Positions 10,745 to 21,640 of a stretch of 64,000 nucleotides of DNA are shown piece by piece. Position numbers and translations under genes: made by a program. Positions within the stretch are counted from its first letter, which is position 1. The number at the start of each line of letters is the position of its first letter. Below the pieces are notes generated by a model. That model had not been told where the DNA came from. It did no database searches and saw only the letters and a list, made by a program, of their open reading frames with translations. The stretch is from positions 17,162 through 81,161 of the forward strand of contig JACCGJ010000653.1 of assembly GCA_013407085.1 (NCBI GenBank), read 5' to 3'. This DNA comes from Atriophallophorus winterbourni (lineage: Eukaryota; Platyhelminthes; Trematoda; Plagiorchiida; Microphallidae).

Positions 10745-12162
10745 AAAGAAAACTGTTCATCTAGTCGTGAAGCTTACCAGATACTAATTTGGCTGCGAGC
10801 TTCATCACCAGGAACCTGTGACTTACACCGAGTCGGAGGCCTTACTTAAATCTAAGTAAAAGACATCTACTCGTCCATCCACATGCAGTATCTTGGAAAA
10901 TCTTTCTATAAAGCATAGAAAATCTAGTGACACGACCTTCTTTTAGGAAAGCCATGTTAAACCGTGCTTAATGATGAATTGTGCACGAGGTGTCTGCACA
11001 ACGGAGCCATGATAAGTCTCGAAAAGGCTATACTTAAACACAAGTCAAGCTTACTGGTCGAAATATTTTAACTTTGTTCGCGCAAAATTCTTTGGAACGG
11101 GTGCGACAATGGCTGTTTTCAGTGATGTGGTAGGATGACATTTCAGAGCGATTCGTTGTATAACTTACATAGAGTCTTTGCCAGTACCTTAGCTATTTCC
11201 TTTACTAATTTTCGGATACACCTCGTCAGGTCTGGCGGATATATTTCCGTATAGATTCTGTATGACCCGCGAAACATCTTCCGTGCAAAAATCTACTTCA
11301 CTTAGAGTGGCACCCATTTACGTACTAAAAGTTGGAACTAAGTGAATCGCATCACCGCCATCCTTTTTATGTACGCTTTGAAAATAATTCAACTATGCTG
11401 CTGCCTCACCTGTGTCAAAATTTGCTTTGTGATCATTGTCTAATATTAGAGTACCTGTGTGCTCCTTTCTTTTACCCTTAGAATAAACATAACTAAAATA
11501 CTTCTGATGGTCCATTTTAGCAAAGTTATCCATGTTTTTTTCGTAGATTCACTTACACCTTCGCTTTAGGTTTACTGTGTTTTTACTCGAAGCCCTATAT
11601 TTTCTATATGTTGGAATGGCTGTGTATCGACTTCAGTTCCTGTCGCGCCTAATAATGTTGCGTAGCATCACAGAAGTCTACCAAGGTGGCTTGTTCTTTA
11701 ATCGTACAGGTCAAAATGAACAGTAAACGTCTTAAGGAGTCAATAACTTACCATTTATTTTTGATGTCATCGGTTTTAGAGAACCAGTCACAGTGAATCG
11801 GAAAGCCGTACGACATTCCAGTCAACTCTATTTATATTAGGCCGGTATTTGACTGATGGCTTATGAACGCAGAGAATCGCCTGATATTTTTTATGGTGTC
11901 ATGGTAACTTTTCTGCAAAGATGAGTCGTAAGACAGGTTTGGGACAACTTTAGGTTACTTGGACAAAACTAGGTCTAGTGTAGATGCTGAATGACCATCT
12001 ATATACCTAGTTTTCTTGCTTACGTGCTGATGAAGCGCACTGTAGTGCAGGCAATCAAGATATACCTGGGAGATTCTATTCGCAGTCAACACATGGTATA
12101 TTAAAGACACCTAAATAGACCTGTTGGGCTGTTCTGAGAAACCTGGTAAGAAGTTCAAAAAG

Positions 12163-12729
12163 TTACTGGTCAACCTCCATGCCATGTATATAAACCGAAC
12201 GGAAAAGAGAGCTTACCATCAGTGAAGATTGTCGAGACCAGATGCATGACAAAGGTGGCCATTTAATACCATGCTCTAGAAGTATTAGAGCTCTACCTCC
12301 GCGTCTACCGTCTGGCTTATCCCAGCTGAGGGCTGTATAGGTCGAAATTGGATTAACGGGTGTAGTGTCTGTATTTCGAAGCCAGATCTCTGATACACCT
12401 AGGATCATAGATTTACTTTTGGAGGCTTCCTGCATTAATCTCAGCCATTTACTACGCACGCTGCACGCTTTTGTGTATAGTCTACTGACAGTATTTCGAT
12501 GTACCGCGCCTAATTTTCGTGAACACTCGTGAGCAGAATCCGAAGTTTTACCGAAATTTTTCGTGTCTAAATGTGGCAGCATATTAGTACCGTATGTGGA
12601 ATCTCCGTGGCTGGAAGTTTGTGACGTAGAGGTTCCTATTGCAGCGGCGTTGAGCGCAGATAAAGCGAGGCTTTCGTTTGCTGTATCACAACCTGCCCAA
12701 GAATCCTCACATATTTTTTCTACCAGCAC
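12163..12729 (-). pseudogene. LINE AP-endonuclease N-terminal part
   Basis: The second half of this 188-codon frame matches the start of a LINE apurinic endonuclease: RLYTKACSVRSKWLRLMQEA (family NARSLxNKxxEL), then MILGVSEIWLRN (family form xxxxITETWL, catalytic Glu present), then a DKPDGRRGGRALILL block. The first ~75 residues are Ser/Thr-rich and unassigned. They may be the linker preceding the nuclease. The C-terminal half of the nuclease lies in other frames. Confidence 0.75.
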
Positions 12730-13261
12730 TTGAGCATTCTTGATAGAAATATCTGCTGTTGAGCAGTTATTCCATCTGCGTTTGTCTGTGTTGCCCTTCG
12801 GTTTTGCTACGTAGCCACCCGAAAGCTAAAATGCGAAATATTTTATCAAAGCTGGGCGACTACCTGGCACCAATCTATACAAGACATTGGTATTGGTATG
12901 TATTTGGCCGCTTTTTTGAAAGAAAAGAGCCTCTGTTACTCTGATTTTTGAATTCGACGAAGATTGGCCTTAATTGAATTCATTTCTTCTACAGAGCGAT
13001 TCTATGGACCCGAACTAACTTAATATTGGGCTTGAGGTTTCATAAACGCAATAGATTCTGCACACATTGGCGATCTAAGCTTCTTCGTGATTTAGCATTC
13101 TCTATAAAATGCTCTTGTTCGTTTATAATCACAATATTTCTGGTCCTAGTTTTCATAGTTTTCTCAGGAACAGCGCCTTTTCTCGACTGTCGCAATTAAC
13201 AGCGGATTAAAGCTAATTGCGATTTAATTGTCGCTCATTCCCTTGCTTGTACGTGTACGTG

Positions 13262-13604
13262 CTACTGTTTGAGCTCGCTCTTCTTCTTACGCTGGCTAAC
13301 AACAGTGCTGTTAGTTTTTAACCGAGTCGTTTCTGATGCCTTATGTACATCCGCCGGCTTAGAAAGTATTGGTTTGGACGATGACATAACGTGCGCATAC
13401 GATTTCTGGGTCGGTTCCTGCAGAGTCTCCGGTATCGCAACTTCTTTGGATTCTATTCTAATCATGTATGGGCTGCATACACCGTATAACGGCCCTTTAA
13501 TATACATGAGCACTTTTGGTGCGCATAGCCTTTGCGGGTACAGCATTCGATTCCATTTGTTACGTGCTAACCACAGCCTGCCTTCCGGCATGGGGAAGTA
13601 ATAT
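13262..13604 (-). CDS. Possible LINE ORF1-type frame, interrupted by the LTR element
   Basis: A minus-strand frame of ~114 codons upstream of the endonuclease begins inside the neighbouring LTR, so its true start has been displaced by that insertion. The body reads FPMPEGRLWLARNKWNRML and ends in a Lys-rich tail. Its position suggests the N-terminal or ORF1 part of the CR1-like LINE. I do not recognise a domain. The alternative is an unrelated frame. Confidence 0.35.
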
Positions 13605-13609
13605 GAGTC

Positions 13610-13773
13610 TGTGATGATTGTTTGAATAATAATCAATACTAATCAATAATTCCGTAATTCAAATTCTCGTTGTTAAAGCTATATTAATTATTACATACGG
13701 TAGTTCGTGTGAGCGTGGTTTGTTCTTACTTCAATTCTTGGGTTGGTAATTCAATACAATTCAATTCATCACA
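13610..13773 (+). repeat. 5' LTR of the gag-only element
   Basis: 164 bp, TGTGATGATTG...TTCATCACA, with 7-bp terminal inverted ends. The sequence is AT-rich with a run of ATCAATACTAATCAATA. The next bases (13774-13790, TTCGGCGTCGCGAACAG) are in the primer-binding-site position and resemble the TGGCG-type sites of gypsy elements, though the expected TGG is degraded. Confidence 0.93.
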
Positions 13774-13799
13774 TTCGGCGTCGCGAACAGCAATTCTTC

Positions 13800-15029
13800 A
13801 TGGCGAATTCAATTTTGGAACCTCTTGATATAAATGCAAATGCTCGAGATATTGAAGACTATTTTGAAAGATTCGAAATTCGGTGTATGACACGGCCGAA
13901 AGCAGAAAATGATAAAAAAAAGTCTGTTCATTTTCTAAATTAAATCGGAAAATCTGCTTATACGTTAATAAAAAAATTGGATTATCCGGAAGCGCCCATT
14001 TCCATTCCATACGAAACGCTGAAGGCGCTTTTAATGCAACACGTGAAACCTGTACATTTCGAACCAACCGAACGTGCAAAATTTCATTCCATGGCGCGTC
14101 AGTCCAATGAAGAAATTCGCGATTTTATTCTGCAGGTGTTAATTCAGGCAACGAAATGCAACTTCGTTGACTGGTTAGAAATGCAATTAAAAGATAGTCT
14201 AATCGCTGGTATAAATGACAGTTTTTTGCAGAAAGAGCTATTAAAACTGCCAAAACCCTCTTTTAAAGATGTTCGAGTTCATTGTGAACAGTATCAAGAT
14301 GCGCGTGTGGCAACGACAGATTTGTCGCCAACAGAAAGTTATGCCATGTATAAGACAAATAATCGTAAAATAACGAAGAATGCTACAGCAGGTCAACAGC
14401 TGAAGTATCAACAGAATGATGATGATACCTTAACTATGCCGCTTGGCGAAAAACGAGACGTTGACTTTCATACATCCTATCATAGCATGGAGAACGCTCC
14501 CGTTACGCTGGATATTCAAACTGCAGCTGGAAAGACAGTTCGACCGATTTCTAACAGTGCCATTGCTCATGCTAAATCTCTTTTTTATCATGAAAATTTG
14601 ACTTCACTATCAACCGACTCAAGCGATACTCCTGTTAACACGTCCACATCCGACCGAATCATTGATTCAAACGGAAAATCTAGTTTTCATTACCAAGAAA
14701 GTGGCTTCAAAGTTAGCAAACTTCTGAGTTCATCAGATACCATTTCAAATAAATCACCGAACTCATCTTATCAAGCGAATTCAGCACCGCCGTCTAGCTC
14801 ATCTAAACGATCGTCAGATAATGTACATTTTAAAACCGCTAGAGGAAAAGCCTTACTGGCACATTCGACTACTGCCATTGAAAAAGCAAGACAATTGTTG
14901 GCAACTGTGGATGACGTTTCGGGTTTGCTGGAAACTCCGTGTGTTCAATCAATTCAACCTGCAGACACTGGGCAAGCTTATCATGAACATGCAACAAACC
15001 TATTCAAGATTATACAAATCCGAAGATGA
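13800..15029 (+). CDS. Gag fused to a BRC-repeat tail (one internal stop)
   Basis: The frame runs from ATG 13800 to TGA 15027-15029 (410 codons including the stop), broken only by an in-frame TAA at 13941-13943. The first ~170 codons are a gypsy Gag: DIEDYFERFEIR, GKSAYTLIKKLDYPEAP across the stop, a FHSMARQSNEEIRDF block and LIAGINDSFLQKELL. Zinc-knuckle cysteines are absent. The following ~235 residues are rich in Ser, Thr and Asn and carry two BRC-like repeats, at 14511-14591 and 14826-14912. Gag would give particle assembly. If functional, the tail would offer RAD51-binding peptides. The single stop means either recent inactivation or readthrough. There are no introns, which fits capture through an RNA intermediate. 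Confidence 0.85.
14511..14591 (+). other. BRC-like repeat unit 1 (RAD51-binding motif type)
   Basis: The encoded unit reads LDIQTAAGKTVRP followed by AIAHAKSLF. It matches the BRC consensus FxTASGKxVxVSxxALxKAxxLF at Thr, Ala, Gly, Lys, Val, Ser, Ala, Ala, Lys, Leu and Phe. The FxxA position has Ile instead of Phe (IQTA). The second anchor LF is kept. One extra residue lies between the two halves relative to human repeats. Confidence 0.75.
14826..14912 (+). other. BRC-like repeat unit 2
   Basis: The unit reads HFKTARGKALLAH followed by AIEKARQLLATVD. The FxTA motif that inserts into RAD51 in BRCA2 is intact (FKTA). Gly-Lys and the KAxxL pattern are also present. The second anchor is LL instead of LF. 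The spacing from FxTA to the second anchor is the same as in unit 1, so the two units are repeats of one another. Confidence 0.78.
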
Positions 15030-15045
15030 TTGGAACTGCGGTGGT

Positions 15046-15214
15046 TGTGATGATTGTTTGAATACTAATCAATACTAATCAATAATTCCGTAATTCAAAT
15101 TCTCGTTGTTAAAACTACATTAATTATTATATACTGCAGTTCGTGTGAGCGTGATTTGTTCTTACTTCAATTCTTGGGTTGGTAATTCAATTCAATACAA
15201 TTCAATTCATCACA
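15046..15214 (+). repeat. 3' LTR of the gag-only element
   Basis: 169 bp. It is about 96 percent identical to the 5' LTR by eye, with one 5-bp duplication (AATTC) near its end. It starts 16 bp after the Gag stop codon. The intervening bases (GGAACTGCGGTGGT) are only weakly purine-rich where a polypurine tract is expected. Confidence 0.93.
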
Positions 15215-15779
15215 GAGTCATGTTGTAGATATATAGAATACAGATAGTTATATTCAAGTAATGCACTGAATATATGTTGCAATTTCACAGAAAAGCAAAA
15301 ATTCGTAATATTAAATCAGAGCATGGGAAACAAAACAAAGTTGAACGTACCGCGCAGTTTTTTGCATTCCTCAATTCGTAATCATTATTTTGGCAGTAAC
15401 TGCTATGTATGCATCTAATCAATCACACTTTGATTAAAATGCTCGATAGGTTTACTTTATTGTTATAACTATTTGATAAATCTCCATTCGCTTCTAATAA
15501 TTTTGGCGGCTTTTTCTGAATCCTCTGTGCAGATATGCAAACCGCTGAATTTGTCGTAGTCCGATGATCACCTTCGTTAGTTTATAGATGAAGTCTAGAA
15601 AAAAGGATCTGAGGTATTTGTAAATTGTTTATTTATGTCGTAGGATATCTCGTAAGTCAAAAGTTACATCTATTGGGAGGTCGCGTTATCCGAATGGAAC
15701 AACTACAAAGTACGGAAATTGCACTGTTTTGTTTTTGTCATTCCATAACGTAGCATTATATAAAACCACAATTTTTTAG

Positions 15780-16344
15780 AGCATCTAACGATTCGCGAAA
15801 TCGTATTAAAGGCTCGAAATCATCCACAGCTGCACGAACTGATCGGAATTTCCCGGTGAATACTGAGCCTGTTTCTCCCGATGACGTCGAGAACGGGAAT
15901 ACCAATCAGATCCATCGAAGAAGGCGCGCGGACACAAGCGAATATATTAAGAAGCGATTTCTTTATGACGTCGCAGAACCACCCAAACGTTCACAGCGCC
16001 GACTGAAACTAACACATCAATCTACGGCTGCTCTCATGGCAGCATCATCAGCCAACCTATCACGACGAAAAATTTCGAAGAAAAAGGCCACAAAGTCACA
16101 ATATAATTTGCGAGCTCCCGAGAACGACATGTTTACTGTGGATGAATCGCAATTATCTTCGATGCCAAACATTCCGCGGGACAAAAAACGTAAGGCACGC
16201 GGGCCCCAATATTTCGAAACTAAACACGAGCCGCAGCCGTGTACAACGTGGGATTTTCCTGAATTATTTCATAGTGATAGTCCCAGGCATTTATACAGTG
16301 AATCGGATGAAGCTATAGACGTGATGGAATTTTCAAACCACTCC
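15780..16344 (+). CDS. Unrecognised host gene, visible exon 1 (basic Ser-rich protein)
   Basis: Acceptor ATTTTTTAG|AGC, donor ACTCC|GTGAGT. The 565-nt exon begins with one carried-over base, so at least one earlier exon exists. It encodes 188 residues, rich in Arg, Lys and Ser, with clusters such as IHRRRRADTSEYIKKRF, SRRKISKKKATKS and RDKKRKARG. These look like nuclear-localisation or nucleic-acid-contacting stretches. The exon ends in an acidic-aromatic segment (WDFPELFHSD). No catalytic domain is recognised. Its frame joins cleanly to the next exon (phase 0), which is the main evidence that it is real. Confidence 0.75.
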
Positions 16345-18015
16345 GTGAGTTTCTTCATTTTGTTCTGATTTACTTTTAAACTCGGTGGCGATATCGGGTT
16401 GCTATTATTATTATTACACAAGTCTTTATTGACGATGTGCCAACAAGTATTCCATGAAGAGGGTACATGATGAAAGAAAAAGGGGTTTTTTGTCTGTTTT
16501 CACGCCGTTTTTGATCCTTTTTTTGGAATAAAGAAAAGAGGGAGGGTCAGGGGCGTGGGATATAAGGATCGGCATGTGGCGAAGATAGTTTGGGCAGCAA
16601 GTAGTGGTTGAAGTAGGTTCCATGGTTCTTGTTGCCGGCGACATACTATCCGGTTGCCAAGGCCGAGGTAGGGAGTTAGTTAGGGGACCCCACCCGGAGC
16701 CTTTGACTCAAAAGTCTTCCCGCAAGGCAGCGGCCTCTCTAGCCTTTGCACGACCAGGTGCAACCTGCAAGGCAGCAGGGATTTTTCCTCAGGGTTCACT
16801 CCCGCAATCGGGTATGCCGCAAGGCAGCGGAGGTTTGGAATCAGAGTTTTCCTTCCCTTAGATGGACTGCCCTCCCAGGCTGACGAGCTCCATCTGCCTG
16901 AAGCAAACTGGTTTTGAGGCGCCAGTCATCCGCCTTCGCCCTTCCGCCACGTGCAGGCCAGGAGCTGGGCGTTGGTTGTCAGAGGCTGTTTGAGACGCAC
17001 GCCATATGTGAGCATTTTATAGACAGTGGGAGCTCATCCCCACTGCCACCCCCGGCTGTGACAACCTTGGTAATATAGGTGTATGCAAATGGCTTTTAGG
17101 ACTAAAAGGCCATGGGCTGAGAGAAATGCGATGCTAGTTCGTTTGCAATGGCTGAGAAGCTTTAAGACCGCTTTTCACCACTTACCTTACGCCTTATTCG
17201 CATACCATGGAAGAGGTTGGAAAAACAATCAGGTGCTCAATCCATGACGTGGTGCGTTGGTATGGTGAAGCTCACATTAGCGCTAGAGACAGTAATATAC
17301 CGTTGTTTGCCTTGGTTCAGCCCCAAAGCCTCAATTAATATTTAGCTTGAAACCTTTCACGATATGGCTGCAAACCGGAGTCACCATTGTAGTTTAATGT
17401 ATATCATATTGTTATCATATATCATTGTGCCATCTTTTGTATACACAGTCAAAACATGATGCAATCTCATTGCAATTTTTGCTGCATTTTGAAATGTGAC
17501 ACTAACGGTCCACATTCTGTACATCAAATTGTGTCGTAACTTGATTGCTGATTTTGTTTTCATACAATGCTGGCTTGAACTGTTCACATTTATAGCATAG
17601 GATATGTGCAACTAAATTCTCCAGCGTTTGATCTCGTTTTAGACGTCCTGTGTTGTATTGTTACACTTTACCCAACTGGATTCACAAAACGCGTTTTGCG
17701 CAAGCTAAACCATGTGCGGTGTAAATGTCGATGTTTGTTGAGTTCAATCAAAGTGACTTGCGGCAAAATTGTGTCAGTGGCACTCTTCCTAAATCTCGGT
17801 TTTACTTTATTTTACTTTTACTCGACTGACTTAATGAGTATATTGGCCGGTTTTATTAATGCCCTCACCAAATACGGCTGTAACATCACTGAATTTATCT
17901 CGGCTCTTCTGCTTTCTTTAACTTTGGGTTAAGTTTAACCGTGTCTTGTTTTGTTTAAGTCGTATACTGTGTTTAAGTTTCACTTTCATTTGGTCATTTT
18001 TCTCGAAATATGTAG
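16345..18015 (+). other. Intron with a repetitive element
   Basis: Intron between visible exons 1 and 2 (GTGAGT...TATGTAG). It contains a minus-oriented retroposon (about 16404-17050), and near 17345-17390 a short repeat (CGATATGGCTGCAAACCGGA) that recurs at 30415-30460. I see no other gene. Confidence 0.6.
16404..17050 (-). mobile_element. GC-rich retroposon with (TAA)n tail
   Basis: In minus orientation the element ends in a TAATAATAATAATAG run (plus-strand TTATTATTATTA at 16404-16418). The interior is GC-rich compared with its surroundings. It contains the phrase TACTATCCGGTTGCCAAGG (16645-16670), also found in the 208-bp insertion at 25842-26049, which has the same tail. It also contains TTTGGAATCAGAGTTTTCC and a CTGCCCTCCCAG block, found in decayed form at 37140-37290. 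This is probably the 3' part of a LINE or a SINE built on one. Boundaries are approximate. Confidence 0.7.
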
Positions 18016-18130
18016 GTGCATGGGGTAACCAACAATCGTCTTTTGACTGACCGCACCCGGCATGCTAGTGATCAGCGCTCACGAAAAGAAAAAGCTGGTC
18101 GACTTATTAGCCGATCTGATTCTATTAAAC
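18016..18130 (+). CDS. Unrecognised host gene, visible exon 2
   Basis: Acceptor TATGTAG|GTG and donor ATTAAAC|GTGAGT. It is 115 nt: 38 codons plus one base. It reads VHGVTNNRLLTDRTRHASDQ and continues with RSRKEKAGRLISRSDSIK, again basic and Ser-rich. Only one of three frames is open, and it is the frame required by both neighbouring exons. Confidence 0.75.
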
Positions 18131-19127
18131 GTGAGTTGCTTTTGATGCACAGTTGTGTGCATTCAAACTAGTGTTATTTTAAAAATAATCTGTTGTAAAC
18201 AGACGCTTCTTCGTGCCAAAGTAAAGCTGTCCATTCACCATCAATAATTTGTAATGGGTTATTGCCCGGTCACATAGGCCTCTAAGGATTATCTAACACC
18301 CCACTCGGAAGCGTGTTCTAAGGGTATAATTTTCAAATTTGCTTGAGTCATTCAGAAATGATTCGATTTAAAGCTTTCTGATTTAAAGTGTACATGATAT
18401 AGCGCCTATTTGACTCGTGGATACACAAACATTATGTAGCATCATTTCCATAATAATATTCAGGTTAAAAATGCCCCAGAAACTTGTGGTAGAATCTTCG
18501 TTGTTTGACTGCCGTACAATCAGGACGGAAATAACTGTTGAAATGAGTAAATGGCCCAACAAGCTACGTGCAATTATGTGTTAAGCGCATCCAAGCTTGA
18601 GCGATGCCTCTGCGCTTATAATACATGTTAGCAGCAATCGAGTGACGTAACGGGTGAAAAGCGGTAATAAAGCATATAGCAGCAAACTTGAATCATAGCA
18701 TTCTCCCCCACCAAATTTGAATGAGAGTTTGATATTAAACAAAAAAATGTGCAATATCATGCTTGTATGTTGCATAAATTGTAATAATGTACTCTTTGTT
18801 GTTTTTGTGTATGCTTCTCGAGTTTTGATTCAGTTGCGTCAGGTTGATTACAATGGGGAGCGAGAGACTGCGCAATCAGGAGTACCGAATTCAGGTATTT
18901 CCTAATGCTCGTCAAAATTAACAGGCGTGTTTTCTTCAAGATTGATAGGGCTAGTGGCCTGCAGGCAATCGTTACCTTTTGAAGCTGGATGACGGATTGA
19001 AACTGCATCTTCTCAATCATCAGGTAAACCTACGTGGGCATTTTGCAGGTTGCATTCTAACAATTCAACTTCGTATCATATTTGGAATCCATGGAATGCT
19101 TCTTGAGCAACACAACACCGAGTGTGG

Positions 19128-19424
19128 TTAGCCACGTAGGAAGGGTAGTACCTGTCGATGACTGACGATTTTATGCAAACAGGCGTTCCTGTGGTGTGGT
19201 GTTTGTAGCGGTGCATAGTAGCGACCGAATTGAGTGCAACGCATCCTGAAGACCGTCTCCCATTGGCTAGTAAAGAGACCACGGGATTTCAGAGTAAGTA
19301 GAATCGACTTCCATAAAGTGCAATTGAGCCGTTCAACTTGACCGTTGCACTGTGGATTATATGGCGTTGTACGGCTAGTGGCGATGCCATTGTCGTGGAG
19401 GAATTGCCTTAGTTCAGTAGACAC
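19128..19424 (-). pseudogene. CsRn1-like integrase fragment
   Basis: It contains STELRQFLHDNGIATSRTTP followed by YNPQCNGQVERLNCTLWK, the integrase core around the catalytic Glu (family form YNPQGNGQVERYN). The Glu is present. The canonical Gly is Cys. The first catalytic Asp region is not in this frame. Confidence 0.85.
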
Positions 19425-19692
19425 GACAGAGGGACCGCGAAGTGTATAAAAACTGGCTTACCAAATGTCGTGAAAACTACCCGAAAGCAGTTGATGATGG
19501 TTTGTGATGTCATGTCAGGGTAAGGAAAAGCGAACGGGAAGCGGGAATATTAGCAAGTAACGGTTTCGGCTTGTTGATGGTAGTGGCCCTACAGACTGAG
19601 TATTTCGAAAGGTTGGGCGGCCTTTATCATGTGGGCGCCTGTAGGTTTGAATTATTGAGGCTTTATTTCACAACAGACAGAACAATCAGCAG

Positions 19693-20214
19693 TCATTTTT
19701 GACCTCGTTCAAGGAGTAAGGCAATTTTCGCGCACGAATGAAGCGGGTGGCATAAATTCTCATGTAGCTGACGCAATTTTATTAATAGTTCCACAAAACC
19801 ACATACGGCACGCGAAAGTGCATTCGCTGCTTGATTCTGTCGGCCTGATCGGTAAATCACATCGTATTGGTATTGTGACACCTCTAAACACCAACGTTGA
19901 ATCTTGTCGTTTTTTATTTTACCACGCTGTTCATTGTCATGAATAAAGGAGACGGAACGCTCGTCTGTCACTAGCCTGAATGGGTGGTTTATAAGATAAT
20001 GCCTCCATTTCCGGACAGCGTCAACGATTGCACACGCCTCTTTTTCGATTGCCGAGTGGTGTTGCTCACTGTTATTCAGCGTTCGTGAGAAGAAAGCTAC
20101 TGGCTTACCACTCTGATTAAGCGTTGCGGCAATCACGACGTCAGATGCATCAGTTTCTACTGTCAATGAAACCCGTGATCGATTATGATTAGCAAGGCAT
20201 ATTCGAGACGGCAT
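19693..20214 (-). pseudogene. CsRn1-like RNase H fragment
   Basis: Reads VSLTVETDASDVVIAATL, then GKPVAFFSRTLNNSEQHHSA, IEKEACAIVDAVRKWRHYL, and LVTDERSVSFI. These are the RNase H blocks with TDAS, the EKE glutamate and the TDERS aspartate all kept. The C-terminal part (SGRQNQAANALSR) leads into the integrase linker. This is the best-preserved domain of the element. Confidence 0.9.
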
Positions 20215-20321
20215 TTTAACTGTTTGAATGCAGTAAGCGCAGATTCAGGAGGAGGGAAAACTTAGTTATGGATCAATGTGAGTATTAGGCAAACATGCCA
20301 ACTGCTCATTGTTCAGATTTA

Positions 20322-20810
20322 CTATCTATTTGTGACCAGGCGGTCTTGGTCCGGTTTGATCATACCTTCGGACACTTCGTAACCATGTATTTTGATTGAA
20401 CTGACGGCAATTAAACTCTTCGTATCATTGGACGTTAGTCCATACGTTCCTGCCATTTTCAAAAAGTTAAATAGGTTTCTGTTGTGGTCGGCTTTATCTC
20501 GAGCACAGATGACGACATTGTCAATGTACGCGAACGTGCCAGATAGTTTTTCTTTGAATATTAGTTCATCGATGATCCGCTTAAAACGCGACTCCGTTGG
20601 CCACACCAAATGTAATTCGACAGAATTGATAGAGTCTCCCGGCAGCTTCGAATACGGTGAATGCTTTATCCCCGTCACGTAGGGGTATTTGGTGATATGC
20701 GCTCGGCAGATCTAGAGTACTGAAAACATTGTAAACAGCGACATTTTCAACTAGTTGATTGATCTTTGGTAAAGGGTAACCATTATAGTATGTGAACCTG
20801 TTAATAGTCT
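20322..20810 (-). pseudogene. CsRn1-like reverse transcriptase, frameshifted
   Basis: The upstream part (about 20600-20790) reads FSTLDLPSAYHQIPL in one frame. The downstream part (20322-20678) continues in another with SRFKRIIDEL and TFAYIDNVVICARDKADHN. The catalytic YxDD box is YIDN here, so the second Asp is lost in addition to the frameshift. The RT is dead. Confidence 0.85.
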
Positions 20811-21066
20811 GGCTGTAATAAATAGCTAACCGCTATTGTGACGTTCGCTGGTAGTAACTAAAACCTGAGCCCGCCAAGGAGAAGAAGATTGCTCAATTAT
20901 ACCTTCTTTCAACAGTTGTTCAATCTCCGATCTGATGAAACGCTCATCGACAAAAGAGTGGCGTTTGGATTTAGTGACTATAGGCTTTCAGTCAACAGAT
21001 TAGTTTTTGAAGAGAGATGTGGGTGTGACTTCGGCTGCCATAAGTTCACATATATAGAGTGAAGTT

Positions 21067-21640
21067 TTAGGGCCTCCGAACGGGATCTCCTCTTTTTCGT
21101 ACATTTGTCAAAAAGTCATGTCCAAACAGTACGTCTGAACACAGATTAGGCATGACTGAAAATTTGAATTGTGGATAACCCGACTTGTAGCGAATGGGTA
21201 AATAATACATTCCTTCGGTTTGACCCGTGTGTTCGGTATTTGCAAGAGTTATTTTGTTTATACACGGAACTAGTTCCCACGAGTTCGCACAAACAACCGA
21301 GGAATTTATGTAGCTCTCTGATCTCTCGTTATCTATGAGAGCCTGCATTCGGATACCATTGGCGTAAGCAATAATGATTGCATTAGATAGCGATATTGGA
21401 GCCGCGGAACAGAACAAAGCGGAAACAACTGAACTTGTCGATGAACAGTTATTTCGCGCGTCGGATGATGACAAACAAAATGACCTTTTTCCCACGTTCT
21501 TCGCAAACAGCTTCTCTGGAAGGACACTTTGTTCTTGGATGCCTAGATGATTCACAAAAATAACATTTTGCCCTTTGCATGGTGGCAGTCACCTCTATGG
21601 GTATCCGGATGTATTTGTATCTGATTAAGAAGAATATCAT
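21067..21640 (-). pseudogene. CsRn1-like nucleocapsid knuckle and protease
   Basis: The frame 21449-21640 contains CYFCESSRHPRTKCPSREAV, a C-x2-C-x4-H-x4-C knuckle. The frame 21067-21555 follows with a protease: QALIDNERSESYINSSVV, where DTGSS should be, so the catalytic DTG is mutated to DNE. It ends with DVLFGHDFL, the family's ILGxDFL block. Confidence 0.82.

Larger units (their letters stand above)
9840..12950 (-). mobile_element. CR1-like LINE, minus strand, degenerate
   Basis: Non-LTR retrotransposon with an endonuclease N-terminal part (12163-12729), RT blocks (about 11100 to 10520) and a C-terminal region. RT block A reads AIVAPVPKNFARTKLKYF near 11050-11110. The FADD box is at 10520-10744. 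The region after RT reads FQKDILL and ATKM near 10150-10230, and the end reads YFINERVESIWNELLDKRQL near 9890-9950. Many stops and frameshifts break it. It meets the Penelope-like element tail to tail at its 3' end. Confidence 0.8.
13610..15214 (+). mobile_element. Gag-only LTR retrotransposon carrying BRC-like repeats
   Basis: Direct LTRs (13610-13773 and 15046-15214) begin TGTGATG and end CATCACA. They are flanked by an exact 5-bp target duplication GAGTC (13605-13609 and 15215-15219). The 1.27-kb interior has one long reading frame with a gypsy-type Gag domain and no protease, RT or integrase. In place of the nucleocapsid there is a Ser-rich tail with two repeats resembling BRCA2 BRC repeats. 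It must be mobilised in trans by a gypsy element. The LTRs differ at about seven positions plus one 5-bp indel, so insertion is not recent but not ancient. It sits at the edge of the minus-strand LINE. Confidence 0.92.
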
